Assembly: GCA_017539105.1 (NCBI GenBank)
Contig: JAFYHQ010000003.1
Location: forward strand, 1-38,300
Length of the DNA stretch: 38,300 bases
Direction of reading: 5' to 3'
From: Erysipelotrichaceae bacterium
Lineage (GTDB): Bacteria > Bacillota_I > Bacilli_A > Erysipelotrichales > Erysipelotrichaceae
Shown here: positions 1 to 6,796 of the stretch, in pieces
Numbering within the stretch: position 1 is the first letter of the stretch
How the letters are laid out: each line of letters starts with the position of its first letter
Program-made: the position numbers and the translations under genes
The notes under the pieces: model-generated
Databases searched by the model: none
Told to the model about the DNA's origin: nothing
What the model saw: only the letters and a program-made list of their open reading frames with translations

Positions 1-305
1 ATGCGATGGATGAGAAACAGGCATCCGATATCGTGGTGCTTGATTTCCGTAATACTTCGCCGTTTATCGATTATTTCATCATAGCGGATGCACGTAATCA
101 GAGAATGGCGCAGTCCATCATCGAAAATGTCGAAGAAAAAGTGCTGGAAGCGGGTTATCCTGTGAAACAGCGCTATGTCGAGAAAACAACAAAATGGCTT
201 CTGATCGACCTGGAAACAGTGATATGCCATGTGTTTTATGATGGAGAAAGGGGACTCTATAATCTGGAGGGTCTATGGAAGGATCTGCCAACGGTACAAA
301 TGTAA
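1..305 (+). CDS. rsfS: Ribosomal silencing factor RsfS, 5'-truncated by window edge
   Basis: RsfS binds ribosomal protein uL14 on the 50S subunit and blocks subunit joining when nutrients run low. The visible protein shows the family core: a SDIVVLD strand, then DYFIIADARNQRMAQ, a KWLLIDLE strand and the ending HVFYDGERGLYNLEGLW. The frame is open to the window edge. An ATG at position 6 lies inside the conserved domain, and the family normally has about 15-20 more N-terminal residues, so the true start is outside the window. The last 31 bases overlap the next gene. In Bacillus subtilis the same pair is yqeL-yqeM, which supports the assignment. Confidence 0.93.
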   Translation, partial: AMDEKQASDIVVLDFRNTSPFIDYFIIADARNQRMAQSIIENVEEKVLEAGYPVKQRYVEKTTKWLLIDLETVICHVFYDGERGLYNLEGLWKDLPTVQM

Positions 306-976
306 AGAATTACACGATACTTGCGCAGTATTACGATGAACTGCTTCAGGATGAAGATTCTTTGAAACTGTGGCTGAAATTTATCGAAAGCGAACCTTTT
401 CATAGCGTTCTGGAACTGGCTTCCGGTTCCGGTGTCATGGCAGGGATCCTGAAAAGGAAAGGATATCAGATCATTGCTTCCGATCTATCCGAAGAGATGA
501 AAGAGGCTGCGAAAGGTAACTATGACGGTGAATATCTGATTCTCAATATGACAGATTACGATCTATCTCAGACTTTTGACCTGATCCTATGCATCTGCGA
601 CTCGATCAATTATCTTTATATGGAAGAACTGGATGATTTCTTTCGATGCGCATATAATCATCTGAATCAAAACGGACGGCTGATCTTCGATATGCATCAT
701 AAAGAACGGATCGAGGAATTCAAAGAACAGTACATCGAAGAAGGTTTTGTTGGTGGAATGCCATACCAGTGGACGATCGATTCCGATGACTATGACGATA
801 CGATCTGTGAGCATTTTACCTTTTATACGAAAGATGGTATGATACAGGAAAATCATCTTCAGCATGTTTTTGATCCGGAAGAAATCAGAAAAAAGATGGA
901 AACTGATTTTGAAGTAGAAACCATAGAAGATTTCGTGGAAGATGAAAAAGTACTTGTAATAGGAAGAAAGAAATGA
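275..976 (+). CDS. YqeM-like class I SAM-dependent methyltransferase
   Basis: The 233-residue protein has a class I methyltransferase fold signature. Motif I is LELASGSG at about residues 46-53, followed by the acidic end of strand 2 (IIASDLS) and a motif IV-like LILCICDSINYL. The substrate is unknown. Motif I is a variant of the usual LDxGCGTG. The start at 275 follows a GGAGG at 266-270 and lies inside the end of rsfS, the same arrangement as yqeL-yqeM in Bacillus. The stop overlaps the next start (ATGA), which suggests translational coupling. It is confidently a methyltransferase and probably the YqeM orthologue. Confidence 0.85.
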   Translation: MEGSANGTNVKNYTILAQYYDELLQDEDSLKLWLKFIESEPFHSVLELASGSGVMAGILKRKGYQIIASDLSEEMKEAAKGNYDGEYLILNMTDYDLSQTFDLILCICDSINYLYMEELDDFFRCAYNHLNQNGRLIFDMHHKERIEEFKEQYIEEGFVGGMPYQWTIDSDDYDDTICEHFTFYTKDGMIQENHLQHVFDPEEIRKKMETDFEVETIEDFVEDEKVLVIGRKK

Positions 977-1689
977 TAGCGGTCATCTGTGCGATGAAAG
1001 AAGAACTGGATGCTCTTCTGGAAATGATGGAAAAGGTTAGCGTATCTGATCGTCAGACGCTTTTTTATCATGGCGTGAGATTGAATCATGCTTATTATTC
1101 AGGAATCATCGATGGAAAAGAAGTCATCGCTACCAGAAGCGGTGTCGGAACCGTTTATGCGACGATATCGACCGTCAATCTGATCAATGACATGCATCCT
1201 GACCTGATCATCAATCTGGGTGTTGCAGGATCTTTGAACAAAGATATCCATGTCAATGATATTGTGGTTGCTAATCGCGTCGCCCACTGGCGTATCGATG
1301 TCCCGGGATGGGAAAGGAGCATGAATTCGATCTATTGCAGTTTCCCATGTGACAGTACAGTCATCAGCATAGTGAAGCAGATGGATATAAATAATGTCAA
1401 AAGCGGCGCCATCGTTTCCGGAGATGAGTTCATCCGTTTCAAGAAACAGACCGACATCATAAAGAAAAACTTCCCGGAAGCTCTTGCCGGAGAAATGGAA
1501 GGCGCAGCCATCGCAAATACCTGTTATGCATACGGTGTGCCTTGTTCGATCATCCGTTCGATTTCCGATGAAACGCTGGTCAATGGGAATTATATGAATT
1601 TTGATTTCAATCTGGAAAACGCATGCAAAATAGCGGCAGAACTGTGCAAAGAAATCATTGTGAGGTACGGATATGAAGAAATGGTATAA
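973..1689 (+). CDS. mtnN: 5'-methylthioadenosine/S-adenosylhomocysteine nucleosidase
   Basis: MtnN cleaves methylthioadenosine and S-adenosylhomocysteine to adenine and the thioribose or ribosyl-homocysteine product, recycling by-products of SAM use. The 238-residue protein shows the N-terminal MIAVICAMKEEL with the catalytic base Glu, the NLGVAGSL phosphate/ribose loop, the EMEGAAIA motif and the RSISDE motif with the catalytic Asp. The start ATG overlaps the upstream methyltransferase stop in an ATGA, so the enzyme that clears a methyltransferase product is coupled to a methyltransferase. The length is normal for the family. Confidence 0.95.
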   Translation: MIAVICAMKEELDALLEMMEKVSVSDRQTLFYHGVRLNHAYYSGIIDGKEVIATRSGVGTVYATISTVNLINDMHPDLIINLGVAGSLNKDIHVNDIVVANRVAHWRIDVPGWERSMNSIYCSFPCDSTVISIVKQMDINNVKSGAIVSGDEFIRFKKQTDIIKKNFPEALAGEMEGAAIANTCYAYGVPCSIIRSISDETLVNGNYMNFDFNLENACKIAAELCKEIIVRYGYEEMV

Positions 1690-2173
1690 AGAATCCTATT
1701 TCGATCGGCAGAACTGGATTCTGGAAAATTATGATCAGCTCAATCTCAGCACTGACGAGGCTTTATTTCTGCTTCTGATCGAACTGGCGAAAAAGAACCG
1801 CAATTCGATCACTTATGAATATCTGTCCAAGAAACTGAACAAAACGAATACGGAAGTCGATAAAATGATCGCCGATCTTGTTTCCAGGCACTATCTGAAG
1901 CTTTCCGCAAATGAAAAGGGACTCGTATTCGATTACGATGAAATCTTTGAATTTGATCCGAACCGATACGAAATCAGCGATGAAAAAGATCTTTATGACA
2001 TCACTTCCGATGTCTTCAACAAGCCTTTATCGCTGACGGAACTGCAGAAGATGAATGATCTGCTGGAACAGTATGGAAAGGAACATTTCATCGAAGCGTT
2101 GCGTATCGCGGAAGCGCAAAGAAAACTATCGATGTCATATATCGAAGGAATTTTAAGAAATGAAAAAAAGTGA
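1673..2173 (+). CDS. dnaD: DnaD-family replication initiation protein
   Basis: DnaD acts in primosome assembly and remodels DNA at origins and restart sites in Firmicutes. The protein has an N-terminal winged-helix part (about residues 8-95, with DEALFLLLIELA and an ITYEYLSKKL recognition region). A C-terminal DDBH2-type domain follows (about residues 105-160), ending in YIEGILRN, which corresponds to the family YxxxIL motif that contacts single-stranded DNA. At 166 residues it is shorter than the roughly 230-residue Bacillus protein, mainly in the linker. It overlaps mtnN by 17 bases and nth by 14, and the dnaD-nth pairing is also found in Bacillus. Confidence 0.9.
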   Translation: MKKWYKESYFDRQNWILENYDQLNLSTDEALFLLLIELAKKNRNSITYEYLSKKLNKTNTEVDKMIADLVSRHYLKLSANEKGLVFDYDEIFEFDPNRYEISDEKDLYDITSDVFNKPLSLTELQKMNDLLEQYGKEHFIEALRIAEAQRKLSMSYIEGILRNEKK

Positions 2174-2780
2174 ATATATCATTCAGGAACTGGAACGTCT
2201 TTATCCGGATGCGCATTGCGAGCTGAATCATCACAATGATTTTGAACTGCTGATCGCGGTCAGCCTTTCTGCACAGACTACGGATGAAAGAGTCAACAGC
2301 GTGACGCCGATATTGCTTGAAAAGTACCCGGATGCGTATGCGTTGGCGAAAGCGGATCTTTCAGATATCGAACAGATCATCAAACCTATCGGTCTGTATC
2401 GCAATAAAGCGAAAAATATCGTCTCTATCGCACAGGAACTGACGGATCGATATGAAGGTCAGGTACCAGATGATCGTCAGGCTTTGGAGGCTTTAAAAGG
2501 CGTAGGACGTAAAACAGCAAACATCATCCTGAACAATTGTTTTAATGAACCTGCCTTTGCGGTAGATACCCATGTCACCAGAGTCGCGAAACGGCTGCAG
2601 ATCGCCAATGAAGAAGATGATGTCCTGGAAATCGAAAAAAAACTGATGGAATTCTTTCCCAGAGAGTACTGGGGAAAACTTCATCATCAGTTCATCTTCT
2701 TTGGAAGATATAAATGCAAAGCAATCAAACCGGATTGCGACGGCTGTCCATTCAAGAAATACTGTAATCACTTGGCGTGA
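2160..2780 (+). CDS. nth: Endonuclease III (base-excision DNA glycosylase/AP lyase)
   Basis: Nth removes oxidised pyrimidines and cuts the abasic strand. The 206-residue protein shows the helix-hairpin-helix LKGVGRKTAN with the catalytic Lys, then AFAVDTHVTRVAKRL with the catalytic Asp. The C-terminal [4Fe-4S] loop is C-x6-C-x2-C-x5-C (CKAIKPDCDGCPFKKYC). It overlaps dnaD by 14 bases and is the last gene of the operon. Its last 13 bases overlap the end of the convergent DUF1846 gene, and a terminator hairpin is formed from these final codons. Confidence 0.96.
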   Translation: MKKSEYIIQELERLYPDAHCELNHHNDFELLIAVSLSAQTTDERVNSVTPILLEKYPDAYALAKADLSDIEQIIKPIGLYRNKAKNIVSIAQELTDRYEGQVPDDRQALEALKGVGRKTANIILNNCFNEPAFAVDTHVTRVAKRLQIANEEDDVLEIEKKLMEFFPREYWGKLHHQFIFFGRYKCKAIKPDCDGCPFKKYCNHLA

Positions 2781-2792
2781 TACAGTTTTTTT
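2761..2792 (+). terminator. Intrinsic terminator inside the nth/DUF1846 overlap
   Basis: The left arm ACTGTAATCAC (2761-2771) pairs with GTGATACAGT (2777-2786) with one bulged A, leaving a 5-base loop. Seven T follow (2786-2792). The hairpin covers the last codons of nth and of the convergent gene. On the minus strand the hairpin is followed only by a weak ATTTCTT, so it should stop nth transcription better than the opposing transcript. Confidence 0.8.
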
Positions 2793-4246
2793 GTCTGATA
2801 GACCGGATCCATCGTCAGATGCATACCCAGTTTCTTAAACACATTCACATCGACCTGCGAAAGAAGTACGGTAGAATGCACATCGCAGCCTTTCAGTTTA
2901 TTCAATGATTTCAACGCTTTATCGCAGATGTCCGAAGTGATCGAATCGACTGCCAAAGCAATCAGCACTTCATCGGTATGCAATCTCGGATTATGGCCAT
3001 GCAGATAAGTCGTTTTCAATTCCTGGATCGGCGTCAGGACTTTTTCGGAAAGCAGATGGATATCCGGAATCTCTCCGGCGATCTTTACCGCATTCAGCAA
3101 TGCCGCGGCTGAAGCTCCCATGAGTTTTGATGTCTTGCCCGTGATGATCTGACCATCATATTCGATGGCAACTGCCGGTTCTTTGGTCTTTTTTGCCAGT
3201 TCGTTGGCTTTTACCGCAACCAGACGGTCTTCCTTGGTGACGCCGGCTTTATTCATGATGGTTTCGATCTTAAACAAGGCATCTTCCGTCAATGCATCTT
3301 TTCTGACTTCGATTTCCGTATCATAGTAACGGCGGATGATCTCGTCTCTTGCCGCTTTCTGGCAGACTTCATCATCGCTGATGCATTTACCAACCATATT
3401 GACACCCATATCGGTAGGGGATTTATAGATCTGTTTTCCCATGATACGGATCAGCAGATCATTCAGTACCGGGAATACTTCGACATCGCGGTTATAATTG
3501 ATGGCGATCTTCTGGTAGGCTTCCAGATGGAACGGGTCGATCATATTGACATCGCTGAGATCGACGGTAGCAGCTTCATAAGCGAGGTTGACTGGATGAT
3601 TCAATGGAAGATTCCAGATCGGGAAGGTCTCGAATTTCGCATATCCCGACTTTAAACCGCGCTTGTTATCGTGATACATCTGCGACAGACAGGTAGCCAT
3701 CTTGCCGGAACCCGGACCCGGAGCGGTCACGACGATGATTTCTCTGGATGTTTCCAGATATTCATTCTTACCGAAACCATTATCCGAAAGGATCAGATCG
3801 ATATTGTTCGGATAGTTTTCGATCGCATAGTGATATACGACCTTGATCCCTGATTTTTCCAGGCTTTTTCGGAGTTTGATGGCTTCATCCTGTTTATTGA
3901 AATGCGTGATGACGACACCTCCGATCTGCAGATCGACTGCGATAAAAGAATCGATCAGCCTGAGCAGATCCTGAGAATAGGTTATACCCAAGTCGGAACG
4001 CATCTTGTTTTTTTCGATATGATTCGCATTGATGACCAGCACCATTTCGACTTTGTCTTTCAGATTCAGAAGCATCTTGATCTTGGAATCGGGCTCAAAA
4101 CCAGGCAAAACTCGCGATGCATGATTGTCGTCAAAGAGTTTTCCGCCGAATTCAAGATAGAGTTTATTGAATTTTGCTACTCTTTTCGCGATATTCTGTG
4201 ACTGCAGACGGATGTATTTCTTGTTGTCGAAACCGATATTTTTCAT
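2768..4246 (-). CDS. DUF1846 family protein
   Basis: This 492-residue protein matches the DUF1846 family in length and in conserved pieces: the N-terminal GFDNKKYIRLQSQNI, a glycine-rich nucleotide-binding-like loop APGPGSGKMATCLSQM around residue 175, and the C-terminal ELKTTYLHGHNPRLHTDEVL. The family is widespread in anaerobic Firmicutes and has no established biochemical role. I claim no function. It stands alone: a promoter of its own lies upstream, the stop overlaps nth on the other strand by 13 bases, and the hydrogenase operon diverges from it. The ATG is only 8 bases from the predicted -10 box and has no Shine-Dalgarno sequence, so the mRNA is probably leaderless. Confidence 0.88.
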   Translation of the reverse strand: MKNIGFDNKKYIRLQSQNIAKRVAKFNKLYLEFGGKLFDDNHASRVLPGFEPDSKIKMLLNLKDKVEMVLVINANHIEKNKMRSDLGITYSQDLLRLIDSFIAVDLQIGGVVITHFNKQDEAIKLRKSLEKSGIKVVYHYAIENYPNNIDLILSDNGFGKNEYLETSREIIVVTAPGPGSGKMATCLSQMYHDNKRGLKSGYAKFETFPIWNLPLNHPVNLAYEAATVDLSDVNMIDPFHLEAYQKIAINYNRDVEVFPVLNDLLIRIMGKQIYKSPTDMGVNMVGKCISDDEVCQKAARDEIIRRYYDTEIEVRKDALTEDALFKIETIMNKAGVTKEDRLVAVKANELAKKTKEPAVAIEYDGQIITGKTSKLMGASAAALLNAVKIAGEIPDIHLLSEKVLTPIQELKTTYLHGHNPRLHTDEVLIALAVDSITSDICDKALKSLNKLKGCDVHSTVLLSQVDVNVFKKLGMHLTMDPVYQTKKLYHAK

Positions 4247-4254
4247 ATGTTTAG

Positions 4255-4283
4255 ATTATATAACATAATTCCATAGAATTGAA
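4255..4283 (-). promoter_or_regulatory. Promoter of the DUF1846 gene, leaderless type
   Basis: Read on the minus strand, a -35-like TTCAAT (4278-4283) is separated by 17 bases from a perfect -10 TATAAT (4255-4260). The ATG begins 8 bases after the -10, which places the transcription start at or next to the start codon. Confidence 0.72.
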
Positions 4284-4310
4284 CGCATATTTGTGTGTAT
4301 AATACATATG

Positions 4311-4328
4311 AGTTAGCCGTGACTAACT
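4311..4328. promoter_or_regulatory. Inverted repeat, candidate operator of the hydrogenase operon
   Basis: AGTTAG (4311-4316) and CTAACT (4323-4328) form a perfect 6-base dyad with a 6-base spacer. It overlaps the -35 region of the proximal hydrogenase promoter and lies just downstream of a second TATAAT at 4298-4303, so a protein bound here could block both. It does not match the Rex consensus. I cannot name the regulator. Confidence 0.5.
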
Positions 4329-4348
4329 AATAGGGATATTGATATAAT
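4319..4348 (+). promoter_or_regulatory. Promoter of the hydrogenase operon
   Basis: An extended -10 TGATATAAT (4340-4348) is preceded by a partial -35 GTGACT (4319-4324) at 18 bases. Predicted initiation near 4355 gives a leader of about 53 bases. Another TATAAT at 4298-4303 has no good -35 and could be a second, weaker start. Confidence 0.62.
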
Positions 4349-4407
4349 TTTCTTGGTAAAATAGTTGTTTTATTCTATTTATCGTGCGATTTAGGAGGAA
4401 AAATCAT

Positions 4408-4890
4408 ATGGCTCATTTACAGGCTGCAGCTGTAAAACAGATCGAAGAGATTTGCGACCGCTATAAGGATGAAACGACTCCGCTGATGATGATCCTTTCC
4501 GACATCCAGAAGGAATATGGCTATATTCCGCTGGAAGTGCAGGAACTGGTCAGTGAGAAAACCGGTATTTCGGTGGCGGAGATCTATGGCGTTGTCACTT
4601 TCTATTCGTTCTTTTCTTTAAAACCGAAAGGCAAAGTCGTTATCGGTTGCTGTTTAGGAACTGCTTGTTACGTCAAAGGTGCACAGCAGGTCATCGACAA
4701 GTTCTCGGAAATCCTTAAGATCAAACCGGGTGAGACTTCGGATGATGGCATGTTCACTTTGGACGCTTTAAGATGCATCGGTGCTTGCGGTATCGCTCCG
4801 GCTGTACAGATCAATGGTACGGTATATCCGAAGATGTCTGTCGATAAGGTAGCACCGCTGATCGAACAATATAAGGAGGCTACTGCCTGA
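4408..4890 (+). CDS. hydC: NuoE-like subunit of [FeFe]-hydrogenase (HydC-type)
   Basis: This 160-residue protein has a thioredoxin-like [2Fe-2S] ferredoxin fold of the NuoE/HoxE family. The cluster ligands are visible as CLGTAC (C-x4-C) and CIGAC (C-x3-C), preceded by an N-terminal helical domain with IQKEYGYIPLE and YGVVTFYSFF. It passes electrons within the soluble hydrogenase complex. The start at 4408 is chosen because AGGAGG at 4393-4398 sits 9 bases upstream; an in-frame GTG at 4384 would place that site inside the gene. The stop overlaps the next ATG by one base. With the two following genes it has the set and order of trimeric electron-bifurcating hydrogenases. The symbol follows Thermotoga usage. 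Confidence 0.88.
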   Translation: MAHLQAAAVKQIEEICDRYKDETTPLMMILSDIQKEYGYIPLEVQELVSEKTGISVAEIYGVVTFYSFFSLKPKGKVVIGCCLGTACYVKGAQQVIDKFSEILKIKPGETSDDGMFTLDALRCIGACGIAPAVQINGTVYPKMSVDKVAPLIEQYKEATA

Positions 4891-6785
4891 TGAGTGAAAT
4901 GATTAAGACATTGGCTGATCTCGAAGAAAAGCAGGCCGTCTGTACCAAATGCATGGAGGACAAGTTCTCCGGCAAGGACAATAAGAGACACATCGTATTG
5001 TGCGGCGGTACCGGATGTCTTTCTTCTCATTCCGCAGAGATCAGAGAAAAATTCGCTGAAATCATCAAGAACGAAGGTCTGGATGACAAGGTAACGGTCA
5101 ATCAGGTCGGCTGTTTCGGTTTCTGTTCTCAGGGTCCGTTTGTCAAGATCTATCCGGAAGATACTCTGTACAAGATGGTCAAGATGGAAGATGTCGAAGA
5201 GATCATTGAGAAGGATATCAAGAACAATGAAATCGTAGAAAGATTACTTTATGTCGATCCGCAGACCCAGGAAAAAGTAAAGAAACAGGATGACATCGAA
5301 TTCTATAAGAAACAGATGCGTATCGCTTTACATGGCTGCGGTCAGATCGACCCGGAAGATATCAATGAAGCTTTAGGCGCAGGCGCATTTGTCGGTCTTG
5401 CAAAGGCTTTGAAGATGGATCGCAAGGATGTCATCAAAGAAGTCCTGGATTCAGGATTAAGAGGACGTGGCGGTGCAGGTTTCCCGACCGGACGTAAATG
5501 GTCGTTCGTACCGGATGTCGAAGGTCCGAAGTATCTGGTATGCAACGGCGATGAGGGCGACCCAGGCGCATTCATGGATCGTTCCATTCTGGAAGGCAAT
5601 CCGTTCGCTGTCATCGAAGGTATGATGATCGGCGGTTATGCGATTGGCGCTCAGAACGGTTATTTCTATGTCAGAGCGGAATATCCGATCGCTGTTCATC
5701 GTTTAAGATTAGCCATTAAGGCAATGGAAGAAGTCGGTCTGTTAGGCGACAACATCCTTGGTACGAACTTCTCATTCCGTGTCCATATCCGTTTAGGTGC
5801 AGGCGCATTCGTCTGTGGCGAAGAGACTGCGTTGCTGAATTCGATTGAAGGCAAACGTGGCATGCCTAGACCGAGACCGCCATTCCCGGCTGTCAAAGGT
5901 CTGTGGGGCTGTCCGACTTGTGTAAACAACGTCGAAACACTGGCGACGGTTCCTTATATCTTGAGAGAAGGCGCTGCGAAATTCGCTCAGATCGGTACGG
6001 AAAAATCAAAGGGTACCAAAGTCTTCGCTTTAGGCGGCAAGATCAACAATGTCGGTCTGGTCGAAGTACCAATGGGTACGACCTTAAGAGAACTGATCTA
6101 TGATGTCGGCGGCGGCATTCCGAATGGCAAGAAATTCAAGGCGATTCAGACCGGCGGTCCTTCCGGCGGATGTCTGACAGACAAGAACCTTGATACCCCG
6201 ATCGATTACGATAATCTGATCGCTGCAGGTTCCATGATGGGTTCCGGCGGAGCGATCGTCATGGATGAAGACAACTGTATGGTCGATGTCGCGAAATTCT
6301 ATATGGAATTCATCTGCGACGAGTCCTGCGGCAAATGTTCTCCATGCCGTATCGGTACCAAGAGAATGCTGGAAATCCTGACCAGGATCACGGAAGGCAA
6401 TGGCACGATGGAAGACCTGGATGCCTTGAAAGAACTCGCTGACAATGTCAAGACGAACTCTTTGTGCGGTTTGGGCCAGACAGCTCCGAACCCGATCCTT
6501 TCCACGATGGCTTCCTTCATGGATGAATATATCGCACACATCCAGGATAAAAAGTGTCCTGCGCATGTCTGCAAGAACCTCATGTCTTACGTCATCGACA
6601 AAGACAAGTGCTTTGGCTGCAAGATGTGTCAGAAAGGCTGTCCTGCCGATGCGATCCATCCGATCGAACCTGAATATATCGCACCTGGTAAGAAATTACC
6701 TGCTATGTATATCGACACCAAGGCTTGTGTAAAGTGCGGCGCTTGTATCGCGACATGTAAGTTTGGCGCAATTTCTAAGGAATAG
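4890..6785 (+). CDS. hydB: NuoF-like flavoprotein subunit of [FeFe]-hydrogenase (HydB-type)
   Basis: The 631-residue protein has three parts. An N-terminal thioredoxin-like [2Fe-2S] domain carries Cys38, Cys43, Cys75 and Cys79. A central NuoF module has the FMN/NADH-binding LRGRGGAGFPTGRKW, EETALLNSIEG and the [4Fe-4S] motif CGKCSPC. A C-terminal double ferredoxin domain has CFGCKMCQKGC and CVKCGACIATC. This N- and C-terminal cluster arrangement is characteristic of HydB of NAD-dependent bifurcating hydrogenases, which couple NADH and reduced ferredoxin oxidation to hydrogen evolution or the reverse. An AAGGAGG at 4873-4879 precedes the start. Bifurcation itself is inferred from family membership, not shown by sequence. 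Confidence 0.92.
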   Translation: MSEMIKTLADLEEKQAVCTKCMEDKFSGKDNKRHIVLCGGTGCLSSHSAEIREKFAEIIKNEGLDDKVTVNQVGCFGFCSQGPFVKIYPEDTLYKMVKMEDVEEIIEKDIKNNEIVERLLYVDPQTQEKVKKQDDIEFYKKQMRIALHGCGQIDPEDINEALGAGAFVGLAKALKMDRKDVIKEVLDSGLRGRGGAGFPTGRKWSFVPDVEGPKYLVCNGDEGDPGAFMDRSILEGNPFAVIEGMMIGGYAIGAQNGYFYVRAEYPIAVHRLRLAIKAMEEVGLLGDNILGTNFSFRVHIRLGAGAFVCGEETALLNSIEGKRGMPRPRPPFPAVKGLWGCPTCVNNVETLATVPYILREGAAKFAQIGTEKSKGTKVFALGGKINNVGLVEVPMGTTLRELIYDVGGGIPNGKKFKAIQTGGPSGGCLTDKNLDTPIDYDNLIAAGSMMGSGGAIVMDEDNCMVDVAKFYMEFICDESCGKCSPCRIGTKRMLEILTRITEGNGTMEDLDALKELADNVKTNSLCGLGQTAPNPILSTMASFMDEYIAHIQDKKCPAHVCKNLMSYVIDKDKCFGCKMCQKGCPADAIHPIEPEYIAPGKKLPAMYIDTKACVKCGACIATCKFGAISKE

Positions 6786-6796
6786 GAGGAAAGATC

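Noticed and set aside
4255-4407. Rex (redox) binding site before the hydrogenase
   Set aside because: I looked for TTGTGAA-N4-TTCACAA-like dyads and found none; only AGTTAG-N6-CTAACT is present.
4384-4407. Longer N-terminus for the HydC-type subunit from a GTG
   Set aside because: The added residues would cover the AGGAGG ribosome-binding site and do not fit the NuoE family start.
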